From Heterotrichella gracilis (lineage: Eukaryota; Sar; Xanthophyceae; Tribonematales; Xanthonemataceae), in assembly GCA_032358255.1 (NCBI GenBank), contig JAULBX010008883.1, positions 62,001 to 126,000 on the forward strand: a DNA stretch of 64,000 bases, read 5' to 3'. Positions within the stretch are counted from its first letter, which is position 1. Each line of letters opens with the position of its first letter. Positions 20,147-31,726 of this stretch are shown piece after piece. A model generated the notes under the pieces. That model made no database searches. It saw only the letters and a list, made by a program, of their open reading frames with translations, and was not told the origin of the DNA. Both the position numbers and the translations under genes were made by a program.

Positions 20147-22338
20147 CTAGTAGCCCGCCGTGGTCCCCTCCTCCCCCCCCTCCCCGCTCCTCCTCCTTGG
20201 GCCCAGGTCTGGCAGCGGTGGCGCCCTGAACAGCTGGTTGAGGTCCGCACACACCGCCTCGCACGTGGCCAGGACCAGGCTGCGGGAGGGGTCGGACAGG
20301 GTGGCCTCAACGGTGCAGGCAACGGTCAGGGCGCGCTTGATCTACAAGGGGTGGGGAGGAGGGGTGGGATAAATGCTGTATGGAGTGGGTAGTGTGGAGG
20401 GTGTGGGCAGAAATGCACGGGCACATGCCGCATTGGTCATTTATGGCATGATGATTACAAGCGTCTCTGAGGTGCATGGATGCGTATGTGTGATAGGTGG
20501 TTGTGCGCAAAATCATTATATTTATGTTGTTTGTTGTTTTGTATCTGAAAATACAAAATGCAAAATATTAAATACAAAATTATACGTACGCAAAAATCCA
20601 TTAGACGCGCATGACAGCATGCACAACACATAGCAGCATAAATGCAGCACAAGAGAAGCACGGCGCAAGCCCATACCCTCCCCCCCCTGCGCCCACCTTG
20701 CACTCCACCAGCAGCGTGGTGTGTAGCGGCACCGGCTTGCGCATGCGCACCCGCATCTCAGTGGTGGCCATGAGGGGGGCAAACAGCATGCAGCACAGCT
20801 GGGCGGTGGCCTCGTCAAGGATGGTCTGGATCTGCGGGGAAGAGGGGAGGCAGCGGGGTGGGGGGCGGGCATGGGGCGTGTGGAATATCACAGAAAGCAC
20901 GATGCACATGGACCTTTGCTGCATGTTTGAAATCCCCACATGATGCGCGCCAAGAGGGGGGGTATGCACCAGGATGATATTGCGCACATGCGCATACAAG
21001 GGTTTACTGTCTAGGGTTTTAAGGGAAGGAATCACAACCAAGCTAAGGATGTCTGAACATGCGTGCATTCGACTGCATGTGCATATGGCATCACGTACGC
21101 ATCCTCCATGCGCCGGCATGTGCCTGTTGCTTGCGATGGATGCCCCGTCCCCCAGCCGCACTGCCGCCAGCAGGGTGCCGTGCTCAACAGAAGTCTCGCC
21201 CTCCTGCAACATGTGCACATGCAGGTGTATGTTCGAATGGATGGGTTGAGCATTACACAGTCAGGAAATGACCAGGTAGGAACATGATCACTACAAAATT
21301 GCAATGCCTCTAGGCATGCCTGTCATTGCCATGCCGTGAGTCACATACAAGCATGCCATGCAGCTCAAACACAGCTCAAATTGCATCACGTGTGCACAGC
21401 TGACCATTGCAAGGCACTGGAAAGCTTAACAAATCACACCCTGCTGCCGCAAATATAGCTTGCACTCACCCGATAGAACATGCGCAGGTCAATGCCATGG
21501 CGCGCCGCGCCATCGCCCGACGCCCAGCCTTGCGTGACCCGCTCGTATGGCCGCTTTCCGCTTGCACAGTGCTTTTCCACTGGGTAGCAGTCAGGGAGGA
21601 CTGACAGGCGGGACAGCAGGGGGTCGCCAGGGGGAAACAGGCCGTGGGGTCTGAAGGGGGGGAGCAAGGGGAAATGTTGGTGGACTTGGGTAGACAGGGG
21701 ATGTCCAGAGGGATTATATTGACAAATGGGAAGGAGATCGGAAAATTAGCTACTGTCTACAAGTTACCAGAACAGGGGAGGACCAAGCAGGATTCGGACA
21801 ACAGGGAAATGCAACCAGGCTGTATGCATGCATATGTGGGAGACAGAGGCTCAGTGCCCAAACGTGTCTAGGTACATTGGTATCTGCAGGTTTTCCCTCA
21901 CCTGAACTCAATGCCCCCCACCAGGCACTGCTCCTTGTAGTGCTCGGGGTTCATGCGCTGCAAAAACCTGCGTGTTTTGGCGGGCCTAGATAGGCCGTCG
22001 CTCACTTCCTTGGGCTGCTCCAAACCACCACCGGGCTGGGAACGGTCGAGGTTGGGTCGAGGAAGAGTGGGCTTGGTGGTGGTGGGTTGTGGTTTCCCCT
22101 CCTCGAGCTCTGTCTGGGTGTCTGCACTGATGGTATAGGTAGTGATGTGGGGTGCAGAGGTGGGTGGTCGCTGGGCGGATATCTTCCAGGACGGGCTGAA
22201 GGAGGTAGGGGTGGTGGGTGCTGGCTCCTTGGGAACGCCACCAGACTTGGGGGCCGGCGCTGGGCCCACATTGATGCTCAGCTTTCGCAGCTGCACACGC
22301 ACAGTGGCATCGCTGGGATGAGGGAGGTCGAGGTCCAT
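20147..22338 (-). CDS. Hotdog-fold acyl-CoA thioesterase-like protein, copy 1
   Basis: Five exons give 350 residues: 22338-21902, 21650-21470, 21203-21099, 20831-20697 and 20341-20147. The hotdog (4HBT/THEM-like) core is in exons 3-5. The motif AHGG (His238) is followed after the next exon junction by QTILDEATAQL with Asp247/Glu248, the HGG...DE arrangement typical of acyl-CoA thioesterases. The predicted role is hydrolysis of an acyl-CoA thioester; substrate length and compartment cannot be read. A preceding block (PHGLFPPGDPLL...YERVTQGWASGDGAARHGID) is shared with the paralogue at 29241-30800, as are four intron positions. An in-frame ATG at 22512 would add 58 residues. The 22338 start is chosen because it begins MDLD, like the paralogue's MDSD. 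Residues 1-145 are Pro/Thr-rich and poorly conserved. Confidence 0.85.
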
Positions 22339-23240
22339 GGTGAAGAGCGAAGTGGCGAGGTAGTCACGAAGATAGGGTGCAACGATGTTGAGTACTTTCG
22401 ATGTCACGTAGATGGGGTGGTGTTGGGACCTTGCAGTGATCGGGACACTGGAGGTCAGATGGGTGGGCACAACAAAGGATGGTGATGGCGCCAACCACAG
22501 TGGTAGCGTCAAGCTTGCACACTAGTGCATCGGTATTGTAAACAAAGCAGGCAAGCACTGTAGACAGCGTTGCAGGTATATGTTACTTAGCACAGAATCG
22601 GTCCCAACCCCCCCTCGGCAAGCCCAAGCGCTGCCTGGACCTGGGAAACTGGTACCGAGAGGCCGAACCGTCCTGTGGGAGTAGGCGCGCGACGGCTGGG
22701 GTGACGAACGCCCGTCAGCGCCGCACCATCTGGCTCCCCGCACCTGCGAACGGCCGCGCGAGGGGGCGTGCAGAAGCCTTGGGCACTTGTTTCGTGCCCG
22801 GTCACTCCCTGAACACCTGATGAAGCTGGCGAGGCGGTTTTGCGTGGCTGGGCCAATGCCTGCTCGGGGTAAAGCCCTTGGTAGGGGTTTTCAGGTAACA
22901 AGTCACAGTCTCAACACTTCGCCAGCAGGAGTACAATCACGGGTGCAAAGAATTATCCAGTGCTATATAGATATATCTTGAGAAACAGCTCCTAGCTCAC
23001 TTATTCAGGCTTGGTTGGCTGCTGTGGTACTAGTCAGCAAGGACATCCCCGACACGGTACCGAAGCCAGGTTGCTTCACCCATGGATCGCCCAATGCTAT
23101 GGGTCGCTGGCATGTGACTTGTTAATTGCTGTGTCAAAAGCAAACTACTGAGCTGCCATGGTGGCGCACCCGTGCATCTGTCACTTTTACGCGTCCCCCC
23201 AGGGATAGCCACCATCCCCGCCCCCACCCTGCATCCACTA
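22339..23240. other. Intergenic region between thioesterase 1 and SCFD2-like gene
   Basis: This holds the upstream region of thioesterase copy 1 and the 3' flank of the SCFD2-like gene, both on the minus strand. A 104-residue minus-strand open frame at 22587-22901 is Pro/Ala-rich, has no family resemblance and no good splice donor into the thioesterase. It is treated as non-coding or 5' UTR. Confidence 0.5.
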
Positions 23241-26200
23241 TCAGCTTGCATTGCTCAGGAACAGCTGGTGGTACACATCCTCCGGCCGCAGCACCACACT
23301 GCCGCCCACCACCACCGCAGGCGCCCCCGCGCCGCCGCCCCGTCCCGCCGCCGCCGCCAGCGCTTGGCGGATGTCATGCAGCTCCGCTAGGGTGATGCCG
23401 CCCACCACAAACAGGATGACCAGCGGGTGGTCGCTGGGCTGCGTCTGTAACACAAGCACTTGTCAAACTCCTAGCTTAGGGACCATGGCGTGTGAAAACC
23501 CTACTTAAGGGTGTGGCGCAGCGTGTTGTGCTCAATTGCATGTCGCAGATTGCATGTGACTGTTAATCTGCCTGTACCTTGGGAACGCATGCTCGTTAAG
23601 TAAGGTGGCATGTGACAGCTCGACATGTGAATGTGGCAGGTTATCAACCAGGTGGACCATGCAGCATGAAGTGGGTTGGCATACCGGGGATTACGATACC
23701 CACTGTGTTCCTCCCCACTCCCACCCACCTGCTTTTGGAAGCCAAACCTGCCCAGCCCAGTCTTGAGCAGGCCCGTGAGTGACAGGTTGGCGCTGTTTAG
23801 CTCATGGACCGCCTCGCCACGCACCACCCGCTCTGAAACCACACACAGCCATCACATGGTTAGGGGCAGCTGGGAGCATGCAATTGCATCAAGGCAAGGA
23901 GGAGCCATTGTCTGCTACTGCATTTGCCGCAGAAACCAACCTCATTAAAAAATGCACATTGGTTGATGCCAGCCGTAGCAGAAAATGCCGCCTGGTCAGC
24001 TTGGCAAACGCGTATCAGGCACCGAATCTGGGTGCGCCAGGCGTTGGCACAAAAGCTCACCACCACAGGGCATTCTCGCGCATGCTGCGCTGCCCAAAGC
24101 CCACAGTGAGTTGCCCGCACACCCTGCAACCTCCCCCCACAGAACCCCTCCCCCCTCCCCACCCACCTAGCAGGTACGCGGTCAGCGGCATGAACCCCTC
24201 CTTGGCCCCGTGGCTGATGTGCGCCTTGAGGTCACGCAGGCCAGCTGTGCCCCGCGCCACCGCCCGCAGCACCCTGAACCCCTCCTCAAGCCTGTCCTCC
24301 ACCTCAAGCTGCAGGGCCCTGCATGTGGTAGTTGGTTGGTTTATTTGGGGCGTTCCAGCAGCACAGCCAAAAGCCAGTCTCGCCTGCACAAGCCTGTGCC
24401 ACTCAGCTCTGCCTTTTGCAACCCGTCTCTTAGCTGCTGACATGCATGTCAACTATCCAAATAGATTTTCTGGTCTGTAATGAAATATCTTCTTTTTTTT
24501 TAATGCCAAAGTATCCACCATCACCTTCAACCATCACCTGCGTGTGTAGGCGTCGCCAGGTGCTGCCCCCGAGGTGTGCGCTGCCAGGCGGGACTGCAGG
24601 TCTGGCGGCCATTGCAGCTCCTGCTGGTTGATGTCCAGCTCTAGGATGGTGTCTGCCAGTGCTGCCTGTGACACACGGGGGGGTAGTGATGCTTCAGGCC
24701 CTGAAGGGTGCAGATGCAGCCACCAGAGGTATGGCTCAGGGGTGGCGCAACTAGGTCCTCTTGCAATGAACATGGTATCTGCCAAGGCTGCCTGTGACAC
24801 ACGGGAACGGGGTGATGGGGAATAGTGTTCCTGGCGCTGAAGGGTGCAGGAGTAATCCTAAAGGTGCTGCACCTGCATGTTACATGGCTCAGGGTTGCGC
24901 AATTATTTCGTAGGTCCTCTTTTGCAATGGAGTTGCGCCCTGGATTACCGGAGCCATGTGCTTGGCGGGTGTGGGGGAAAGCCATGCATGTGTGTCAGGA
25001 GCAACTCCTAGGCCCATGGGCATCAAATTGAAATTATCCAGAAGGGAATCAGAACCCAATCAGCAATGCGTCAACCGCACTGCATGCAGAACACATCCTT
25101 CCCGGCGCCCTACTGTAGCGGTAATGATCAACACCGCCACATAGCACTTTTGATCCAAGCATTTCAGCATCTTTTTAATTAAATTTAATATTGATATCAT
25201 CATTAACCTTAGTTCCACCCCTAATGTAATTTCCCAGCCGCACACCTTCATGGCGGCCTCCTGCGTGAATTCGAATGGCGATGCGTCAGCACCGCCACCC
25301 AGGCTGCCCCGATGCTTGCACCCCAGGAGGGAGTAGGCCATGGCGATGAGCATCAGCACATCACGCACAGTCAGCGCGGGTGGCGCGGCACCGTCGGGGG
25401 TGTTGCTGCGGGCGCTCTGCGGGGATAGCATGGGCACACGTGGGACTGGCGCGAGTGGGGACTGATGGCATGCATGCTCATGCAATGCAATGGCAAGACC
25501 CGGAGAAACGCTTTCTCTGAAATATCCAACTGTGCCCTGGTACTATTGCCGTACATGGTTTCATGCCTCGGATATATGATGGGGAGGATTCATCCATCAC
25601 ATGCTTTTGCCCTCTCACTCTTCCCTACCCTCCTCCCAAATGCGCCCCCCCTACATTCCACCAAATCTCCACCCCCCCAAACCCCCGCCCTCACCGCTCG
25701 CATCCCCCGCAGCAGGTCCACCACATGCCCCGCCACATTGCCCGCCCCCATCACGCACTCCTCATGGAGCACAGCCTCCTCGTGCCGCAGCCGCTCCCAG
25801 CGCTTGCCGGCATCGCCCTCGGTGCCAGCCACAGCCCATGCAAGCTGCACCAGCTCGGCGTTGCGCATCGCGCTGCCGCCTCCGCTGCCCGCCAGCGCGG
25901 CGGCGAGCTGCTTGAGGTCCGGTGGGAGGCGAGGGGGCTTGCCTTTCGGACCCGCGCTCTCCTGAGGGAGGCCACAGGGATTGGGGGTGTCACAGCATGT
26001 GAAGAACACAACCTCTTGCAGTGGTGGTATATCATTTTATGGAAGCATGCCCCACAGTACACACACACAAATACAGGGATAATGCACACCACACTGGTAC
26101 GTAGCCTGACATGGATGTCCCCACGCTGTGCATGCCTTGCCCATGAGCGCCGTACTAATTGAACCAAGGGATGCTTGGTGCGCACCTGCCGCAGCGCCTC

Positions 26201-28661
26201 CCGCATCCACTTGCGCAGGTAGCTGCCCGCTGCACCGCCCTGGCCAATCAGAAACCCCAGCCGCTCCACCGCCTGGCGGTCGTCAGGGTGGAAAACAGAT
26301 GCGTGCAGGGAGGAGGGGCTTGCTGCTGAGCTGGCGTTGTCTGATTGGCTGAGGCCATCCAGTGGGACCGCCATCTCAGCAGGGCTTGAAGCAGATGAAA
26401 GGAAATGTCAGGCAAGGGAAAGGGGAACAAAGGACGCTTAGTTTGCTTTTTTGGGCATAACAGCAGGCATGTGAAGGGTCCCACTACCATGGCAATGACA
26501 ACCACCATCTGTGCCCAGATCATTCCCTGCCCTAACAATGAAAAATTCGACCACTGGGCATGAATTCACGGCGCTTACTCGAAAGGCACGCCCCCCGCTT
26601 GCCCGTTCCTGTCCCCGCTGGCGCTGCGTTGCGCCTGCTCCCCTTGCCGGTGCATGGCCATCACCCGATCCAGCCCATGCGAGGAGTGGCGCGAGGGGGT
26701 GACAACATCCAGGGAACGATCCACAAGCACCAGGGCAGCGGTCTGCGCCGGCGGCTTGCCGTCGGGTGCCGCGGGTGCAGGCAGGGTGCTGAGCTCAATG
26801 CCTGAAGGGGACGAGGCCCGAGTCAGTGGTGGCGGGGTAGTATGCACAAAGGGGGGGGGGGTGATTGGGGTAGATGTGCTGCACCCGGCTGACACTAAGA
26901 AGCCACATGGGTGGCGCATGGTGGATATGAATGGCATCAATGCATGTATATAGGATTTACATGGATGCACCGCCATGCATCGCCATGCGCCATCATCATT
27001 GAGGCCTGCTTGTGCTGTTGTACCATCAAATGCTGCAATTGTGGGGGCCACAATGCATATTCCAGACATGTAAATGGTGATTGCAGATGGTGGATGTAGT
27101 GACGACGGCATGCGGAGAGTACCCTGCATGCATATGCATCATTGCAATATGAATTCTCACATACTCTCATGCTGGATTTGTGCATGCATAGTATATGCAT
27201 GCATATATTCTGGAAAAGATGCGGATCCACGCACCCAGCGCCTGCGACGTGGGCCCCAGGGCAAGGGTGTCCAGCTGATACCCCATCTGCGCCGCCAGCT
27301 GGAGCAGGGAATCTGCAATGTACGCCAGGCCCCCTGATGCAGCGCCCTCCTCCCCATCCTCCGCCCCCTCACCGCTGCGTTCCACCCTGGTGAACCCCGC
27401 GGCTGTGCCATGCGACCTGTGGGGCATGCAGCTGGTACTGAGGAAGACCGCCATCACCTCATATGTGCAGCAAACAATTCAGGCATCAAGTGCATTGGTA
27501 TTTATGGGGCCATCGTGCAGCAGGCATGCTCCACTACCATTCATTATGAGAAGACGTCCTCGCCCCAATCATGCATGGACTTGCCAAGTCAGTCCACCCC
27601 CCGCCGACTGGCCATCCACACACCATGTCCCACCGCCATACTCTGCCCACCTTGCATGCTGCACCGTTGCACTCGCTGCGGGCAGCACAAAGCTTTGCGG
27701 GTCCAGGGCGCAGAACTGCAGCGCCAGGTGGCGCACATCCACAGCCACATTGCCTGGGTGTTGCGACAGCCCACCACCGGCTGCTGCTGCATCGGCAGGC
27801 AGTGGTGTGTGCAGATCCTGCTGCAGTATGGTGCAGTACTGCGCGTACGGCTGGCTGCCTAAACCCCCCGCTAGGGTGTGGAGCTCCTGGGAGACTGTGC
27901 ACAGAATGAGGCACCGGGTGATGGTGGGGTGCGTCTGCGCAGGGGGTTGAATACATCAACATAGGCTGGGATGGGGATACTTGCGTATGAGTGAGGAGGG
28001 TGGCGCATAACACGCCCCAGGCAATGGCTGTCACTGCCGCACTGGGTGCACTGGGTGAGGGGTGTGCAGGGCAAGACTAGTGTGGTGCGCACGCGGCGAC
28101 ACGCACCTTGAGCGTCCGCACTACATCTGCATGAGTCTCAGTCAACAGGCGCGCAGTGATGATCACCACGCGCTCAGGTGCTGCGCCTAGGAGCGTGCTT
28201 GCGATGCTGGCATCCTGTGGGCTGGACGTCTCTAGCTGAAGCACGTGCACAACGCCAATGCCTGTAGTATAGTGCAGGGCTTGGCGTCAAGGGCAGGGGC
28301 ACAGCACGAATATAAGCAGGGGTCCGTGCCTGTCCCCTGAAATCGGTGTGTTTGACCCACTGCCACCCATTGCGTTTGCTGGCACAGGCACGCAGGTCAA
28401 AGCGTGTCCAAGGTATAACAGTGCTCAATAGGGCGTTAAATCCACTTAGCAAGGTTGTTCAAAGCGCTTGCGCTTTTTATGCCTTGGGTCCGTTTGACAC
28501 CGTCCATATGCATGCATATGACGCGTACCCAACAGGGACGCCAAGCTCATGCAGTGCGACACTGCCTCAGACGCTCCTGCATCCAGGTATAGAAGGCTGT
28601 TCTGCAGCTCCCCCGCGTGCTGGAACAGCGCGGCCCTGGCGGTTTCAAGTAAGTTCTGCAT
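23241..28661 (-). CDS. SCFD2-like Sec1/Munc18 family protein
   Basis: Sec1/Munc18 proteins bind SNAREs and steer vesicle fusion; SCFD2 is the divergent branch related to SCFD1/Sly1. Twelve exons give 733 residues with agreeing phases: 28661-28529, 28261-28107, 27934-27651, 27416-27235, 26801-26579, 26384-26186, 25961-25695, 25416-25246, 24665-24538, 24318-24167, 23832-23729 and 23444-23241. The Sec1-type motif LVLVDRSLDVVTP sits near 276-288. The C-terminal segment LVILFVVGGITLAELHDIRQ is followed by APAVVVGGSVVLRPEDVY, the Rossmann-like end seen in Sec1 proteins (VGG-t-E-R and ii-GG). Gly/Ala-rich insertions lie in the middle. Assignment to SCFD2 rather than SCFD1 rests on overall divergence and the plant homologue I recall (At2g42700), so the subgroup is less sure than the family. 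It shares a short divergent upstream region with thioesterase copy 2. Confidence 0.85.
24640..24925 (-). repeat. Tandem copy of SCFD2-like exon 9 start with its intron flank
   Basis: The segment at 24645-24780 is repeated at about 24774-24925, a unit of roughly 130 bases. Shared words include GCTGCCTGTGACACACGGG (24661 and 24791), CTGAAGGGTGCAG, ATGGCTCAGGG and AGGTCCTCTT. The real exon 9 acceptor is at 24665/24666. The second copy holds a second potential acceptor and about 17 bases of exon-like sequence. Confidence 0.88.
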
Positions 28662-29240
28662 AGTGCCTTGTCAACCAATTGACCACGGTTGTGTCAAGGT
28701 GCCATCTGTGCAGTGCGTTGCCTTGGCATGCACCTGAGCCTGGTGCAAAACGCTTGAGACAGGTCACACGCGGCAATTCGCGACAACCACCCAACGAGTC
28801 GCAAAACGTAGACCATATAGTCTCCTGGCTGCACATTCATCAGTCGATGCATGTTTTGCACCCTCGCTTGTGTTCAAGCAGCCACTTCCCTTGGACATGG
28901 TGCAAGAGGTTTCCTGGACAGTACAAGACGTGGAGGTATGAACTGTATAGCTAAAGTCATGGGTGATAGCAGTGTAATTCGGTACTAAACAAAGTACGCT
29001 ATATGTGCAACCCATCCAAAAAATCCGGGTCAAACGGTCTAAGCGGCATTCCTCGCATGCGGCGTTTGTTCGCACCCCAAGTCAAGGTGTTACACTTCCC
29101 TAAAGCCCAACTCGAAGGTGAACAACGCTTAAATTAATCTTATTCTTCGCTCACAGTCCTAGCTGCCGTTTTGGTGCAATTCTAGGCGCAAACTCGCTTG
29201 GCAAGTTGCTTTGGGCAAGGCAAGGCTGCAGCTTTCAGCA
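28662..29240. promoter_or_regulatory. Divergent upstream region of SCFD2-like and thioesterase 2 genes
   Basis: About 580 bases separate two divergent start codons (28661 minus, 29241 plus). It should hold both promoters. No TATA box or other element was assigned, and no open frame is supported. Confidence 0.45.
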
Positions 29241-30800
29241 ATGGACTCGGATATCATCAGACGGATAAACCTGCTTGAAATACTTGCTGAAGACCACCCT
29301 GATGTGCCTGGACCACCCAGCAATGCGGCGTATGAGTGGAATGAAGAGGACATCCGAAAGTACTACGAATCTAATGGAGACCACTGCCCATCGCCCACGA
29401 GAGCTGCTAGCAGAAAGAACTCCAACACGATGCTAAGCACACAGCCAGGTTGGTATCTGCCAGCCATGACAACAACTTTGACACGCAAACGTTGGCATGT
29501 GGGCACAAAAACCCACCACTTGAGTTCACTTCGCAGGTGGGGGCATCATGCAGCCTGAACACACAGTCAACTTCAAGCTTCAGGTGCCAGCAGCGGTCAG
29601 CGAGAACTGGGCGGTAGTCACCCCCGAGGGCTACAGGCTGCAGGCAATACAGGACGGCATAGCCTTCAGGTGAGAAAGCATAAGACAGTGTGTTCACACC
29701 CCTGCGCTACACGAAACCTCTTGCCAAGCTGTCAGGCTGACTGTCTGTCTAACCTGCTACAGACCTCATGGGTTGTTCCCACCAGATGAACCCTTGTTGA
29801 TGGAGCTGTCGCGCATGTCCCACACATATCCATTTGAGAAGCATGTGGCAGGGCTGTCTGACAGGTATGAGCGGGCAACACAGGGAGGGTGGGCAAATGG
29901 CGATGCGGCCGCCCAGCACGGCATGGACATGAGACTGTTCTACACAGTGAGTAAAGTTCTGGGACTGCCAGTGTGCAGCCAGTGTGAATAGACTTAAAGG
30001 GAGGTTTCAAAGTGTGTTTGTGTATATAGTACGTGATGCTTCTGTCTTGCTGGCACATTACTGGCTGTTGCCACGAGTGACATATATGGCGTCATTGTGT
30101 GCAGGAGCCCCAAGGGGGGGCAAAGTTTGGCAGTGTGGCGGGAGCAGTTCGGTTGAGCGAGGGGGCTGCCATTGCCACAGGGTTCTGGACAAATGCCCAT
30201 GGCGGAAGTGTAAGTGCTACAGGAATGCTAGTTCGTGCACTGCATGCCACACCACAATCTTCCTCTGCATGAAGCAGCACCACAAGCACCCATAATTGTA
30301 CACAGAACCACTTTGTCAATTTGTGACCTTTGCACGCAGATTGAGACAATCCTTGACGAGTCTACTGCCGAGCTTTGTAAGATGGAGTTCACACCATACA
30401 TGGCAACTGCGCGCATTTCTTTTGAGATCAAAAAGCCTGTGCCACTATACAACACAATGCGCGTGGAATGTCAGGTGAGCAGCAACCATTGCACAGTCTT
30501 GGTGCATTTACACGCAGGATAGAATTACTGCAACTGTTCAGTACATTCTCACAGCGTCATCTCAAAGTAAAGCCGGACTGGCCCCTCCTGCTGGTGATAT
30601 GTGCCCTGAGAAGACGGTTCTGCCTTGTATTCAGACAAGGTTTGCTTTGGCTGCAGATGAAAGATGCCAACAAGTTCAGCTGCACGGTTGTTGGGAAGAT
30701 CATCGACCCTGCCACAGGAACCCTCATGGCATCCTGCGAGGCACTCTGCGCAAACCTGCTGCTATTTATGAAGGCAACTACTGTAGGGACAAAGCCATAG
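29241..30800 (+). CDS. Hotdog-fold acyl-CoA thioesterase-like protein, copy 2
   Basis: Six exons give 302 residues: 29241-29448, 29537-29669, 29763-29946, 30105-30209, 30340-30474 and 30657-30800. The motif NAHGGS (His207) is followed across the next intron by ETILDESTAEL (Asp216/Glu217), the HGG...DE pair of hotdog thioesterases. Block by block it matches the minus-strand copy at 20147-22338. Exons 4 and 5 have exactly the same lengths (105 and 135 bases), and four introns sit at the same places and phases, so the two arose by gene duplication. It has one extra intron near the N-terminus and lacks the Pro/Thr-rich N-terminal stretch and the C-terminal tail of copy 1. An in-frame ATG at 29211 would add 10 residues. 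Substrate and location are unknown. Confidence 0.87.
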
Positions 30801-31726
30801 GGCGCGGCACACTAGGTGCAGGAGAAATCATTCTGAGACTACTTATGCGCCGGCGTATGCTGTTCTAGTCAGCAGTCACATCTGTAGGTATTACAGCCTG
30901 AGCGAGGGTGGCGTGCTGGATAGTGGTTGGAGCTCAGCGTAAATATTTATTAGGTTGGATTTAAAAATAGCCTAAGGACGGATGTCCCTGGCCCATGTCA
31001 AATTGGGTGCTGCAAACTGCAAAATAACTGCAATATTACTATGTGTGTATGCCCAAGCAAATGTTATGTTGAAGAACTGGCAAGTTGTTGCTGGAGGAAG
31101 CTGTGCCCCACGAACCTTGTTAGTACTCATTGAAGTACATAAATACTGCCTATGTGTGTTTGAGATTTAGGTGGTCCAGGACCAAAGTTGTTGCCAATGG
31201 CATGGATTTGCCATAACCCTGACTGGAACACTAGCTACTTGCATGCTTTCAGCCTGGTGCCCACTTCCAATGATGTAATTTCGAAATATATTTTCTTTTC
31301 TTTTTCCGCGAGGCCCTCCTTTTCATCGGATTCCTTCCATTTTCCTTCCAAGATTTATGTGGCCAGCGGCGTCGCGCAGTGCTTCTCACCATCCTGTGCT
31401 TTTGCACAAGCTTGCTCTACAGATACGACACAGGTACACATGCCAACCCTGGCAACAGTCTACTGTGGTAACGAGGGAACCGAGAGTTTTCGACCACAAA
31501 CGTGGTTGGCGACCCACTGCTGATATGGACCCAACCCATACATATATGGCTGACCACCAGTATGGGACTACCCAGTCAACGGTTGAAAAGTTCAAAGCAG
31601 TAGCGCACTGATACTGGCCAGGCCTCCTGTTGGCGTTATTCTCTCGCAAACAACGTCAACAACGGTGGTTGAACTTCACCTCAGAAGGTTAGCCTAGCCC
31701 AACTAAGTACCACTCCCCATTAACAG
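30801..31726. other. Intergenic region between thioesterase 2 and P450
   Basis: This covers the 3' flank of thioesterase copy 2 and the upstream region of the P450 gene, both on the plus strand. No gene, RNA or clear repeat is seen. Confidence 0.5.

Noticed and set aside
20147-30800. Plastid FatA/FatB acyl-ACP thioesterases
   Set aside because: The two proteins lack the paired FatA/B domains and their Asn-His-Cys layout; the HGG...DE arrangement fits acyl-CoA hotdog enzymes.
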